The notes beneath the pieces were generated by a model. The model was not told the origin of the DNA. It was given only the letters and a program-made list of their open reading frames with translations, and made no database searches. A program made the position numbers and the translations under genes. Below are positions 10,154-19,097 of a stretch of 64,000 bases of DNA, piece by piece. Each line of letters starts with the position of its first letter. Position 1 is the stretch's first letter. This DNA is from Sphingomonas nostoxanthinifaciens (lineage in GTDB: Bacteria > Pseudomonadota > Alphaproteobacteria > Sphingomonadales > Sphingomonadaceae), in contig NZ_CP082839.1 of NCBI RefSeq assembly GCF_019930585.1, forward strand, positions 1,798,001 to 1,862,000. The letters are read 5' to 3'.

Positions 10154-10489
10154 ATGCGTTACCCGCGATCAGTGGTCCTGGCGTTGGGCCTTGGAATCGC
10201 TGTTCCAGCGCACGCCCATGATGCTCGCTGCGATAAGTCGATTGATCTGGTTCAGCCCCGACACGGCATCATAAGCAATGCGCAGATTGCGAGCGCGGTT
10301 GCTCTCGCGTACCTTCTCCCTGTCTACGGCCGCGATGTCATTGATCGCCAACTGCCGTTGCGCGCTACCCTGCACGACGAGGTATGGACGGTAGAGGGAG
10401 TGCCTAAGCAAGGCTCGATTGGCGGTAATGCAACGATTGTCTTGTGTCAGCGGAACGGGGCCGTCTTACGCATGATCCATTCGAAGTAG
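10154..10489 (+). CDS. Small exported protein with NTF2-fold immunity-like domain
   Basis: 111 residues. The first 22 residues (ending in PAHA) look like a cleaved Sec signal peptide. The rest, from about residue 38, has the pattern AVALAYLLPVYG, a charged middle, WTVEGVPKQG and a closing strand IVLCQRNGAVLRM. This resembles the small NTF2-fold family annotated as immunity proteins of polymorphic toxin systems. Here the protein is exported, and no toxin gene is adjacent in the window, so it may be an orphan immunity gene or a family member with another role. It is preceded by GGACGGAGG. Local GC is lower than in the neighbouring xylan genes. Confidence 0.6.
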   Translation: MRYPRSVVLALGLGIAVPAHAHDARCDKSIDLVQPRHGIISNAQIASAVALAYLLPVYGRDVIDRQLPLRATLHDEVWTVEGVPKQGSIGGNATIVLCQRNGAVLRMIHSK

Positions 10490-10518
10490 GAGGGCAGCAA
10501 CCGCCCCAGTTGCAGCCT

Positions 10519-10800
10519 TCAAGGCGAGGTCAGATCGCGGCGGCATTTCGAACAGAACTGGCGTGGCCACGGATGGTGGATGTGCATGAATCCCACTCTC
10601 GTGGTGAACGGGGAGGTCCCGCATTCGGGGCAGCGGAAGAGCCACATGGAAGCCACCCCATGAGCGAGCCAAAACACCATTCCGGGGAATGCCCCTACGA
10701 AACCCCAACGGGTTAACGGCCAGAATAGCCATAACGGTGAGGCCGCCAAAACAAGCACGCTCCAAGCAACGAACAGCCATGCTTTGGGATAGAGCGGCAT
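10519..10800 (-). CDS. Small membrane protein with C-terminal zinc ribbon
   Basis: 93 residues. Two hydrophobic segments (about residues 7-29 and 33-54) are followed by a cytoplasmic-size tail with two cysteine pairs, Cys57/Cys60 (CPECG) and Cys83/Cys86 (CSKC), the arrangement of a treble-clef or zinc-ribbon knuckle. His-rich FMHIHHPW lies between them. I do not recognise a named family. The coordinated cysteine pairs and hydrophobic periodicity support this reading direction over the antisense ORFs. It converges on the NTF2-fold gene across 29 bases and belongs to the lower-GC islet. Confidence 0.55.
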   Translation of the reverse strand: MPLYPKAWLFVAWSVLVLAASPLWLFWPLTRWGFVGAFPGMVFWLAHGVASMWLFRCPECGTSPFTTRVGFMHIHHPWPRQFCSKCRRDLTSP

Positions 10801-10948
10801 ACCGGACTAATTACAACACAGGCCGCCCCTCGCCAACGGCAACTAACCACCAACCGCAGGCCTAACTAGCGGCGCATGCCGTCGAACCCGCCGCGTCTGC
10901 TCGCATCGATAGATTGTCTGTTTCGCTAAAGGTTGGCACACGATCAGT

Positions 10949-11494
10949 GTGAGTAATCCAAATACGCGACGCATCCTTAACGGCTTCGCTTTTGCCGCCG
11001 TGGTGGCGGCTTACTTCTGGCGCCCTTGGTCATATGGCACAACGCTGGGAAGGTTCGATCCCTACGGTGGCACTCCTTACGCCAAATTCGACTACCACGG
11101 GCTCGGGGCGTTGACGGGCTGGATAATCGCCTTCGCCTTCGCATATCCTTTCATGCGGATTGCTTCAAAAGTGCTTCTGCACCCGGACGCGCGGCTCAGC
11201 ATGTTCCGATCCTGTCGGAACAAACGCGTCACCGCTTGTTCGTACCTGGTCTCCCTCGGCATATCGATGCCTACGTTCTGGCAATTGGCCGCCATGACGA
11301 AACTTCCTTTGATCGTAGCGGCTCCCTGCGTGGCGAGCTCCCTAGTATGGCTCTGTGTGGTTGAGATCATAAGGTCGACGGCAGCCGGGAACGAGGACGT
11401 TGTAGAGGAGGAAGGGGTGGCCGCTGCGGCGCTTGCCCTACTAATCACGGCCCCCAAGGTGACCGTTATTTTGCTTTCGAGCCTCACCGTTTGA
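10949..11494 (+). CDS. Hypothetical multi-pass membrane protein
   Basis: 181 residues from a GTG start, not recognised. Hydrophobic segments are visible at about residues 10-24, 52-69, 95-113, 117-140 and 156-178, so four or five membrane passes are likely. A short acidic stretch, NEDVVEEEG, separates the last two. There is no signal for catalysis or binding. It lies alone between two other orphan genes of the lower-GC islet. Codon use is less GC3-biased than in the flanking glycosidase genes, which supports acquisition from elsewhere. The GTG start has no strong ribosome binding site, so the N-terminus is uncertain. Confidence 0.5.
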   Translation: MSNPNTRRILNGFAFAAVVAAYFWRPWSYGTTLGRFDPYGGTPYAKFDYHGLGALTGWIIAFAFAYPFMRIASKVLLHPDARLSMFRSCRNKRVTACSYLVSLGISMPTFWQLAAMTKLPLIVAAPCVASSLVWLCVVEIIRSTAAGNEDVVEEEGVAAAALALLITAPKVTVILLSSLTV

Positions 11495-11548
11495 GCGGTT
11501 GCTAACGCCCCACTTGCGGACATTCCCGAGATTGTCGAAGCTCAACTT

Positions 11549-11995
11549 ATGAGCGTTACCGAACATGCGGAGCAGATTGTGCCTGCGATGCTCATCGTCG
11601 GAGATCGACCGGCACTTTTGATCGCGAGTGAGGAAAGCCTGATCGCAGGACTCAGTCAGATCGACGACCTTCGCGACGGTGCTTTCGTTGCGCTTGAGAG
11701 ACAGCCGAAGCACTACATCAAGGCGAGCCGCAGGGGCGCGGGCGCTTTTTGGTCTGTATCCTTTCGCAAAGGCCCAATCTGGACATTGAACGGCTTTTCG
11801 CTTGGCGAGACAGAATACAGTGATCGCATGGTCAAAGAGAGCCGCAATGCTGGCTCACCTTGGAACAGGCTCAAGACGGCGTTGGTCGCGCCCGCTCCAG
11901 AGAACGCGCTGACGGCGAAACATGTGGAGGGCCTTTTCAAGGCATACCTCCTTGGCACTGAGTTTCCAATCGCACCGGGAGTGGGAGGCGCTTGA
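11549..11995 (+). CDS. Hypothetical protein, no recognised family
   Basis: 148 residues from an ATG at 11549. It is soluble, with mixed alpha/beta character and no signal peptide or membrane segment. Visible features are an acidic N-terminal half (SEESLIAGLSQIDDLRDGAFVALER) and a basic-aromatic centre (HYIKASRRGAGAFWSVSFRKG) of beta-strand type. The size and composition resemble small immunity-like or accessory proteins, but no specific homology can be claimed. It is the last gene of the lower-GC islet and runs towards the end of the GH43 gene. Confidence 0.45.
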   Translation: MSVTEHAEQIVPAMLIVGDRPALLIASEESLIAGLSQIDDLRDGAFVALERQPKHYIKASRRGAGAFWSVSFRKGPIWTLNGFSLGETEYSDRMVKESRNAGSPWNRLKTALVAPAPENALTAKHVEGLFKAYLLGTEFPIAPGVGGA

Positions 11996-12062
11996 CTGGC
12001 TACTTCCCACCAGTAACGGACGCTAACCTCGAGCGACCGGCACACGGCTCAAAAGCGCGTAC

Positions 12063-13772
12063 CTAAGATCCCGGCCGCGACACTGCGTAGGGTCCGATCA
12101 GGGTGCCGACGAAGCCGCCGGCCTTGTTGGTCGACAGGATCGTGCCGTCGGCGTCCCTGAGCAGGACGTGCCACTGGCCCGGCGTCGTCGCGTAGCGGAA
12201 GCTGTACGCGCCGCCGTTCGCGTCGATCCCCAGATACAATGGCGCGCCCGGACTGCCCGTGAAGGGCACGCGCGCAATCACCACGCCGTCCTTGTCGTCG
12301 CCGGGCCCTGCGCGGCGTTCGACGTGCAGCTCGGTCTTCCCATGATCGCGGGCGAGGCCGACGAAATAATAGAAATCGTCATTCTGCACCGCCGCCAGCC
12401 CGGCTTTGTCGCCGTCGCGCGCGGGGGCGAAGCTGAGCGCGGTCTCGACATGTGCTTTGATATGCTGCTGGCGTCGGCCGACGAACGAGGGGTTGGCCAT
12501 GTCGCCGAGCCGTTCTGGGCGCGGCTGCAGCGTCAGCCCGCCGCCGGTGCGATACCAGCGCGTCGCCGGGTTGCGCATCATCATCCATTCGGGCGGCAGC
12601 GATGCGCCCGCAAAGTCGGTGCGGATGTGGAGCGGGCCGCTCGTCGGCGGGGCGGTGGGGCCGTGCGGCAGCTTCGGCGCGGGCGCCGTCATCGGCACCG
12701 CCTGACCGTGCGGCAGGATCACCGGCCAGCCGTCGGTCCATTTGACCGGCAGCAGGAAGGTCTCGCGCCCGGTATTGTAGAGGTCGCCCGCATAAGGCCG
12801 CGTGCCGAGGAACACCGACCACCAGTCGCCCGACGGCGTCTCGATCAGGTCGGCATGGCCGGTCGAGGTGACGGGGTAGGGGCGGTCGGCGGGCAGGTCG
12901 CGCTGCGTCAGGATTGGGTTGCCCGTCCACGGCACATAGGGGCCGGTGACGCGGTCGGCGCGGAGGATCACCTCGCTGTGCTTGACGCTGGTGCCGCCCT
13001 CGGCCGCCATCAGATAATAATGGCCGTCATGCTTGTAGAGGTGCGGCCCCTCGATCCACGCCGGGTTGGTCGAAGGATCGACGCCCGCGTCGAGCAGCAC
13101 CTTGCGCGGGCCGATCATCTTCTGCGCGCGCGGATCATATTCCTGGATCCAGATCGCGCGATGCCCGTCATAGCGCGGCGTCTCGACCGGGGCGCCGTTG
13201 TTGACGATCCAGGCGCGGCCGTCATCGTCGAAGAAGATCGACGGGTCGATGCCGTCGACCTCCTTCAGCCACACGGGGTTGGACCACGGCCCGGCCGGGT
13301 TGGCGGCGGTGACGATGAAGTTGCCGCCGCAATTCACGCAGGTGTTGATGACGTAGAAACGGCCGGCATGGTGGCGGATCGTCGCCGCGAATACGCCTTC
13401 GGAGATCTTGCGCTCGGTGAAGTTCAGCTGGCCGGGACGGTCGATCACGTTGCCGATCTGCGTCCAGTGGACCAGATCGGTGCTGCGGAACACCGGGATG
13501 CCGGGGAAATAGCTGAAGGTCGAGGTGACCAGATAGTAGGTGTTGCCGACCCGCTCGACGCTCGGATCGGAATAGAAACCCTGGATGATCGGGTTGCGAT
13601 ACTCGCCAGCGCCGGGCCGGCGCACCGCGTCGACCGGATCGGCACCGCGATAATCGACCCACGCAAAGTGCGCGGCGCGATCGGGCGGGGGCGCCGCGCC
13701 GATCGCCGCCAGCGCGCCCGCGATCAGCAGCGTGCGCCGCCCGCGTCCCGGAAAGGAGCGACCGGCGCCCAC
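12063..13772 (-). CDS. GH43 glycosidase with C-terminal lectin-like domain, beta-xylosidase/arabinofuranosidase type
   Basis: 569 residues, last gene of the xylose operon, two bases after xylA. The N-terminus GRGRRTLLIAGALAAIGAAP is a signal sequence with a paired arginine. The five-bladed propeller holds the three GH43 acidic residues: Asp69 in FYSDPSVERV, Asp176 in GIDPSIFF, and Glu241 in WIEGPHLYK. From about residue 380 a beta-sandwich domain follows (DFAGASLPPEWMMMRNP onward), as in GH43 beta-xylosidases. It should release xylose or arabinose from oligosaccharides in the periplasm. Xylosidase and arabinofuranosidase cannot be separated by eye. Confidence 0.9.
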   Translation of the reverse strand: MGAGRSFPGRGRRTLLIAGALAAIGAAPPPDRAAHFAWVDYRGADPVDAVRRPGAGEYRNPIIQGFYSDPSVERVGNTYYLVTSTFSYFPGIPVFRSTDLVHWTQIGNVIDRPGQLNFTERKISEGVFAATIRHHAGRFYVINTCVNCGGNFIVTAANPAGPWSNPVWLKEVDGIDPSIFFDDDGRAWIVNNGAPVETPRYDGHRAIWIQEYDPRAQKMIGPRKVLLDAGVDPSTNPAWIEGPHLYKHDGHYYLMAAEGGTSVKHSEVILRADRVTGPYVPWTGNPILTQRDLPADRPYPVTSTGHADLIETPSGDWWSVFLGTRPYAGDLYNTGRETFLLPVKWTDGWPVILPHGQAVPMTAPAPKLPHGPTAPPTSGPLHIRTDFAGASLPPEWMMMRNPATRWYRTGGGLTLQPRPERLGDMANPSFVGRRQQHIKAHVETALSFAPARDGDKAGLAAVQNDDFYYFVGLARDHGKTELHVERRAGPGDDKDGVVIARVPFTGSPGAPLYLGIDANGGAYSFRYATTPGQWHVLLRDADGTILSTNKAGGFVGTLIGPYAVSRPGS

Positions 13773-13774
13773 GA

Positions 13775-15106
13775 TCAGAGCGCCTTGGCGACGAAGCGGT
13801 TGATGAGGTTCTCCAGCCGCTCCTGCTGACCGGACTTGTGCTGCGGCAGGATGTCGTTCGCCACCGCCAGATCGGCGATCGAGGCGAGCGATGCGCCTTC
13901 GCCCATGATCGCCTGGCCATATTCGCCCTGCCAGCCGGCATAACGCTCGGTGCGGATGGCGTCGAACGTGCCGTCCTCGATGATCGCCGCCGCCACCAGC
14001 AGCGCGCGCGCGATCACGTCGACCGCGCCGACGTGGCCGTGGAACATGTCCGCCGGGTTGATGCTCTGGCGGCGCACCTTGGCGTCGAAGTTGAAGCCGC
14101 CGTCGGTGAAGCCGCCCGACCGCAGGATCTCGATCACCGCCAGCGTCATTTCCTCGACCGAGTTCGGGAATTGATCGGTGTCCCAGCCATTCTGGTGGTC
14201 GCCGCGATTGGCGTCGATCGAGCCGAACAGGCCGAGCGCGCGCGCGGTCGCGATCTCATGCTCGAACGTGTGGCTGGCGAGCGTCGCGTGGTTCGCCTCG
14301 ATGTTGACCTTCACCTCATTCTCGAGGCCGTAGCGCTTGAGGAAGCCGTACACGGTGGCGGTGTCGAAGTCGTACTGATGCTTGGTCGGCTCGAACGGCT
14401 TCGGCTCGATCAGGATCGTGCCCTTGAAGCCGATCTTGTGCTTGTGCTCGACGACGAGGCTGAGGAAGCGGCCGAACTGGTTCAGCTCTTGCCCGATGTC
14501 GGTGTTGAGCAACGTCTCATAGCCCTCGCGGCCGCCCCACAGCACATAGTTGGAGCCGCCGAGGCGATGCGTCGCCTCCAGCGCCGAGCGCACCTGCAGC
14601 GCGCCGAACGCGACCACCTCGGGATCGGGATTGGTGGCGCCGCCCGACATGTAGCGCGGGTGGCTGAACAGGTTGGCGGTGCCCCACAGCAATTTGCGGC
14701 CCGACGCCGCCTGATGCTTCTCGAGATCGTCCACCGCCTCGGCGAAGAAGCGCTGATATTCGCTGACGTTGGTGGCGTTCGCCATCACGTCGACGTCGTG
14801 GAAGGCGTAGAAGGGCAGATCGAGCTTCTTGAAGAAGTCGAACGCCACCGCGCGCTTCAGCGTGGCGGCGGCGCTGTCGTTGGCGCCGGCATGCCAAGGC
14901 CGATCGAACGTGCCCGCGCCGAACACGTCGAAGCCGTTCCAGCAGAAGCTGTGCCAGAAACAGACGGCGAAGCGGAGATGGTCCTCCATCCGCTTGCCGA
15001 GGACGACCCGGTCCTTGTCGTAGAAGCGATAGGCCAGCTCGTCGTCGGTATCCGGACCCTTGAAGGTGACCGGCGCGATATCGGCGAAATAATCGGTGGG
15101 GTTCAT
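13775..15106 (-). CDS. xylA: Xylose isomerase
   Basis: 443 residues, the length of class II xylose isomerases. It converts D-xylose to D-xylulose in the cytoplasm using two divalent metals. Family motifs are intact: [18 protein letters not shown], the catalytic-histidine motif in [10 protein letters not shown], and [18 protein letters not shown]. The start overlaps the stop of the xylulokinase gene by four bases, implying translational coupling. Together with the kinase it forms the isomerase pathway, which here shares an operon with enzymes of the oxidative xylose pathway. Confidence 0.98.
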   Translation of the reverse strand: MNPTDYFADIAPVTFKGPDTDDELAYRFYDKDRVVLGKRMEDHLRFAVCFWHSFCWNGFDVFGAGTFDRPWHAGANDSAAATLKRAVAFDFFKKLDLPFYAFHDVDVMANATNVSEYQRFFAEAVDDLEKHQAASGRKLLWGTANLFSHPRYMSGGATNPDPEVVAFGALQVRSALEATHRLGGSNYVLWGGREGYETLLNTDIGQELNQFGRFLSLVVEHKHKIGFKGTILIEPKPFEPTKHQYDFDTATVYGFLKRYGLENEVKVNIEANHATLASHTFEHEIATARALGLFGSIDANRGDHQNGWDTDQFPNSVEEMTLAVIEILRSGGFTDGGFNFDAKVRRQSINPADMFHGHVGAVDVIARALLVAAAIIEDGTFDAIRTERYAGWQGEYGQAIMGEGASLASIADLAVANDILPQHKSGQQERLENLINRFVAKAL

Positions 15107-16560
15107 GGGAGCTTACTCGTCTTGGGAGTGATGCGGGGATAAGCGGCGCGGAACGCCGCCTTCTTGGGAGCGAGGATGGCGACGTCGGCGGGGAGGGGCT
15201 CGATCACGCGCTCGACCGGCGGTGCGGTGCACACGTCGCGCGGATCGCCGCCGTCGACCGCCAGCTGGGCGAGGCGCGCGGCGCCCATCGCGGGGCCGAC
15301 CTCGCCGCCGCGCAGATAGACGAGCGGCGTCTCCATCGCGGCGGACAGGATGCGACCCCAGTAACGCGAGCGCGCGCCGCCGCCGATCACCGCCAGCCGC
15401 TCGATCGTGCTGCCCGCGCCCTTCAGCACGTCGAGCCCGTCGGCGAGCGCGAAGGCGACGCCCTCCAGCACCGCCTGCGCCATCCGGCCGGCGTCGCTGT
15501 CATTGTCGAGGTTGAGAAAGGCGCCGCGCACCAGCGCGTCGTTGTAGGGCGTGCGCTCGCCCGACAGATAGGGGAGGAACAGTTCGCCGCCCGCGCCCGG
15601 CCCGATCGCCTCGGCACGCGCGAAAAGTTCGGCGGCATTGGGCGTGGCGGTGATGCGCGCGATCCAGTCGATGCACGATGCCGCCGACAGGTGGACCGAC
15701 ATCTGGTGCCACAGATCGGGCAGGCAGTGGCAGAATGCGTGGACCGCATTTTCGGGATCGGGCCGGAAATCGGACGTCGCGACGAAGATCACGCCCGACG
15801 TGCCGAGCGAGAGCAAGGCATCGCCGTCGGACACTACGCCGACGCCGACCGCGCCGCCGGCATTGTCGCCCGCACCGCCCGCCACGGGTACCTGCGCCAT
15901 GCCCCAGCGCGCGGCGACATCGGCGAGCAAGGTGCCCGCGATGGCGGAGCCTTCCACCACGCGCGGCATGTGCGACAGATCGAGCCCGGTCGCAGCCAGC
16001 AATTCCTCGCTCCACGCGCGCTTCGCCACGTCGAGCCAGAGCGTGCCGGCGGCATCGGACATATCCGACGCTTTCTCGCCAGTCATGCGCAGCCGCACGA
16101 AATCCTTGGGCAGCAACACGGTGCGCGTCGCCGCGAAGATGTCGGGCTCGTGATGCCGCACCCATTGCAGTTTGGGCGCGGTGAAGCCCGGCATGACGAG
16201 ATTGCCGGCCACCGTGTGGAAGGCGTCGGTCGCCGCGGTCAGCTCCTCGCACTCGGCGTGGCTGCGGCCGTCATTCCACAGGATAGCGGGACGCAGCGGC
16301 CGGTCGTCGGCGCCGAGCAAGGTGGCGCCGTGCATCTGCCCGGCGAGGCCGACGCCGCGCACCGCGCGCCGCACCGCCGGATCGATCGCCAGCACCGCTG
16401 CCTCGGTCGCGCGCCACCACGCATCCGGATCCTGCTCGGACCAGAGCGGGTGGGGGCGCGATACGGAGAGGGCGGCGGTGCCCTGGCCGGTGACGCTGCC
16501 GTCGGGGGCGATGGCGACCGCCTTCACCCCCGACGTGCCGATATCGATGCCGAGGAACAT
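15103..16560 (-). CDS. xylB: Xylulokinase
   Basis: 485 residues of the FGGY carbohydrate kinase family. It phosphorylates D-xylulose to xylulose-5-phosphate for the pentose phosphate pathway. The N-terminal ATPase motif is [28 protein letters not shown] and the metal/substrate region [20 protein letters not shown] are typical of XylB. The second ATPase fold has [18 protein letters not shown]. The start lies four bases after the upstream GH43 gene stop, and the stop overlaps xylA. Nothing is truncated. Confidence 0.96.
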   Translation of the reverse strand: MFLGIDIGTSGVKAVAIAPDGSVTGQGTAALSVSRPHPLWSEQDPDAWWRATEAAVLAIDPAVRRAVRGVGLAGQMHGATLLGADDRPLRPAILWNDGRSHAECEELTAATDAFHTVAGNLVMPGFTAPKLQWVRHHEPDIFAATRTVLLPKDFVRLRMTGEKASDMSDAAGTLWLDVAKRAWSEELLAATGLDLSHMPRVVEGSAIAGTLLADVAARWGMAQVPVAGGAGDNAGGAVGVGVVSDGDALLSLGTSGVIFVATSDFRPDPENAVHAFCHCLPDLWHQMSVHLSAASCIDWIARITATPNAAELFARAEAIGPGAGGELFLPYLSGERTPYNDALVRGAFLNLDNDSDAGRMAQAVLEGVAFALADGLDVLKGAGSTIERLAVIGGGARSRYWGRILSAAMETPLVYLRGGEVGPAMGAARLAQLAVDGGDPRDVCTAPPVERVIEPLPADVAILAPKKAAFRAAYPRITPKTSKLP

Positions 16561-16564
16561 AAGC

Positions 16565-17656
16565 TTACTTCACGAACGGATCGACCGGGCGGATCGAGCC
16601 GTCCGGATTGAAGAACAATTCGGTCACCTTCACGTCGCGCAGGTGGTTCTTGTTGGACAGCTGCGTGTCGGCATAGAACAGCCACCATTTGCCGTTCCAC
16701 GCGATGATCGAATGATGCGTCGTCCAGCCCTGCACCGGCAGCAGGAAATGGCCCTTGTAATGGAACGGCCCATAGGGGCTCGCGCCGGTCGCATAGGCCA
16801 GGAAATGTGTGTCGCCGGTCGAATAGGTAAAATAGTAAGTGCCGTTACGCTTGAACATCCACGACCCTTCGAAGAAGCGTCGTGTGTGGTCGCCGCCGAG
16901 CACCGGCTTGCCATGCTCGTCGAGGATGACGATGTCGCGCGGCGGCTCGGCGAACTGCGTCATGCCGGGCGCGAGCATCGCGATCTTGGGGGCAAGGGCC
17001 GGCTTGTCGTCCTGATGCAGATCGGTGTCGGAGCCGTTCGGATCGTACTTGCCGTTCTTCCAGCGCTGAAGCTGGCCGCCCCAGATGCCGCCGAACGTCA
17101 TGTAGCTCTTGCCGTCGGTGTCGGAGAACACCGCCGGATCCATGCTGAAGCTGCCCTTGATCGGCAGCGGCTCGGCCTTGAACGGACCCATCGGATTCTT
17201 CGACGTGGCGACGCCGATGCGGAACGCGCCGAGCTTGTTCTTGTCCACGCTCTTGTCGCGCGCGGGGAAGTACAGGAAGTAGGTGCCGTTCTTATAGGCG
17301 GCGTCGGGCGCCCACATCTGCTTCGACGCCCACGGCACGTCCTTCACGTCGAGCGCGACGGGTCCGACCGTCACCGGGCCACCGATCCGGTCCATGCGCA
17401 GCACGCGATAATCGTGCATCGCATATTCGTTGCCGAGATCGTCGTCGGGGATGTTCGTCGGCACGTCGTGGCTTGGATAGACGTAGATCTTGCCACCGAA
17501 GACGTGCGCCGACGGATCGGCGGTGAAGATCGACGTAACCAGCGGCTGCGACAGATAATGCCGCCCGTCGGGCGCCGTCGTCGGCACCGGCGCCGCGCCG
17601 ATCATCGTCCCGGCCAGCAGGGCGAGCCCCGCGCTGCGTGCAACGGAGCGTGCCAT
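16565..17656 (-). CDS. GH43 glycosidase, single-domain, exported
   Basis: 363 residues. The signal peptide is residues 1-22 (MARSVARSAGLALLAGTMIGAA). The propeller contains the family acids Asp47 (FTADPSAHV), Asp173 (FSMDPAVF) and Glu263 (FFEGSWMFKR). Unlike the other GH43 enzyme at 12.06 kb it has no C-terminal sandwich domain. Single-domain GH43 proteins of this shape include arabinofuranosidases and xylosidases, and either fits a xylan operon. The ATG at 17656 lies two bases after the transporter stop with GGAGATG upstream. Reading further upstream in this frame would run through the transporter gene and is not real. Confidence 0.88.
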   Translation of the reverse strand: MARSVARSAGLALLAGTMIGAAPVPTTAPDGRHYLSQPLVTSIFTADPSAHVFGGKIYVYPSHDVPTNIPDDDLGNEYAMHDYRVLRMDRIGGPVTVGPVALDVKDVPWASKQMWAPDAAYKNGTYFLYFPARDKSVDKNKLGAFRIGVATSKNPMGPFKAEPLPIKGSFSMDPAVFSDTDGKSYMTFGGIWGGQLQRWKNGKYDPNGSDTDLHQDDKPALAPKIAMLAPGMTQFAEPPRDIVILDEHGKPVLGGDHTRRFFEGSWMFKRNGTYYFTYSTGDTHFLAYATGASPYGPFHYKGHFLLPVQGWTTHHSIIAWNGKWWLFYADTQLSNKNHLRDVKVTELFFNPDGSIRPVDPFVK

Positions 17657-17658
17657 GC

Positions 17659-19095
17659 CTACATCTCCTCCAGTTCGCGGCCGCGCGTTTCGTGGATCAA
17701 GGTTCGCACCAGGAAGAACGAGACGAACGCGCTGACGGCGTAGAAGCCGTAGGTGATCGCGAGGCCGAGATTGGCCGCCGCGGGCGGAAAGCTGACCGAG
17801 ATGAAGAAGTTGGCCGCCCACTGCGCCGCACCCGCCACCGCCAGGCCGGATCCGCGGATCTGGTTGGGGAACATCTCGCCCAGCATCACCCACACGATCG
17901 GGCCCCACGTCGCGTTGAAGAAGATGACGTAGAGGTTCGCCGCCACCAGCGCGATGCGTCCGGTGCCGGTCGCCAGATGGAGGCCGCCGTCGGCGCCGAG
18001 CGTCGCCGAGGCGAAGCAGAACGCGACCGTCGCCAGCGTGACCGTCATGCCGGCCGATCCGACCAGCAGCAGCGGCTTGCGCCCGATCTTGTCGACGGTG
18101 GCGACGGTGAACAGGCACGCGCCGATCGACAGCACGCCCGACAGGATGTTGATCTTCAGCGAGTCGCCCTCGCTGAAGCCGACCGACTGCCACAGCACCG
18201 CGCCGTAATAGAAGACGATGTTGATGCCGACGAACTGCTGGAAGATCGCGATGACCACGCCCGCCCACACGATCGGGCGGATGCGGCCGGTCGTGCGGTC
18301 GCGCAGGTCGGAGAAGCGCGGGCGATGGTCGGCCGAAAGCGAGCGCTGGATGTCGCCCACCGTCCGTTTGGCGGTGGTGGGGCCGAACAGGCGGGTCAGC
18401 ACGGCCGTCGCCTCGTCGATCCGGCCGCGGGCGACCAGGAAGCGCGGGCTTTCCGGAATGAACATCAGGGCGATCAGATAGACGGCGGCGGGGATCGCCT
18501 GCATCCAGAACATCCAGCGCCACGCCGGCTGATCGAACCAGAGCAGGCTGGTCGAGTTGCCGGCCCACTGCGCCAGCACGTAATTCGCCACGAACGCGCC
18601 GGTCAGGCCGGTGATGATCATGATCTGCTGCAGGCTCGACAGGCGGCCGCGGATCGCCGCGGGCGTCACTTCGCTGATATAGACCGGGGTCAGCACGCTC
18701 GCCGCGCCGACGCCGAGCCCGCCCAGCAGCCGCGCGCAGACGAAGAAGACCGACGACGAGGCCGCGCCCGCGCCCAATGCGCTGACGAGGAACAGGCCCG
18801 CGGCGATGATCATCACGTTGCGGCGGCCGAGCCGATCGGCGAGGCGGCCGGCGAGGAATGCGCCCACCGCGCAGCCGATCAGGATCGCGCCGACGTTGAA
18901 GCCGGTGCCGAACTTGGACAGGCCGAACGCCTTCTCCAGCCCTTCCTGCGTGCCGTTGATGACGCCGCTGTCATAGCCGAACATGAAGCCGCCGATGGTC
19001 GCGACCGCGACGATCAGGACGATGAAGGCGACATTGACGCGCTCTCCGGCGCCTAACGAAACACTCTCTCCACTGTGCATCGGCCCGCCGGCCAT
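17659..19095 (-). CDS. xylE: Sugar porter MFS transporter, probable D-xylose:H+ symporter
   Basis: 478 residues with about twelve membrane segments. Sugar porter family signatures are present: FGYDSGVINGT in helix 1, GRLADRLGRRN in loop 2-3, PESPRFLVARGR after helix 6, QQFVGINIVFYYGAVLW in helix 7, and a closing loop ending in HETRGRELEEM. The QQ(F/L)xGIN motif is the sugar-binding helix of XylE/GalP/GLUT proteins. Placement between xylonolactonase and GH43 genes suggests xylose or arabinose as substrate. The start at 19095 was chosen because GAGG lies eight bases upstream and it leaves only two bases after the lactonase stop. A second ATG at 19080 is possible. Confidence 0.92.
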   Translation of the reverse strand: MAGGPMHSGESVSLGAGERVNVAFIVLIVAVATIGGFMFGYDSGVINGTQEGLEKAFGLSKFGTGFNVGAILIGCAVGAFLAGRLADRLGRRNVMIIAAGLFLVSALGAGAASSSVFFVCARLLGGLGVGAASVLTPVYISEVTPAAIRGRLSSLQQIMIITGLTGAFVANYVLAQWAGNSTSLLWFDQPAWRWMFWMQAIPAAVYLIALMFIPESPRFLVARGRIDEATAVLTRLFGPTTAKRTVGDIQRSLSADHRPRFSDLRDRTTGRIRPIVWAGVVIAIFQQFVGINIVFYYGAVLWQSVGFSEGDSLKINILSGVLSIGACLFTVATVDKIGRKPLLLVGSAGMTVTLATVAFCFASATLGADGGLHLATGTGRIALVAANLYVIFFNATWGPIVWVMLGEMFPNQIRGSGLAVAGAAQWAANFFISVSFPPAAANLGLAITYGFYAVSAFVSFFLVRTLIHETRGRELEEM

Positions 19096-19097
19096 GA

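Noticed and set aside
10444..10716. 90-codon plus-strand frame over the zinc ribbon gene
   Set aside because: It begins inside the NTF2-fold gene and lacks structure, whereas the minus-strand frame has paired cysteines and two membrane helices.
17657..18568. Upstream extension of the GH43 reading frame
   Set aside because: It would run 900 bases inside the transporter gene; a signal peptide and ribosome binding site place the start at 17656.
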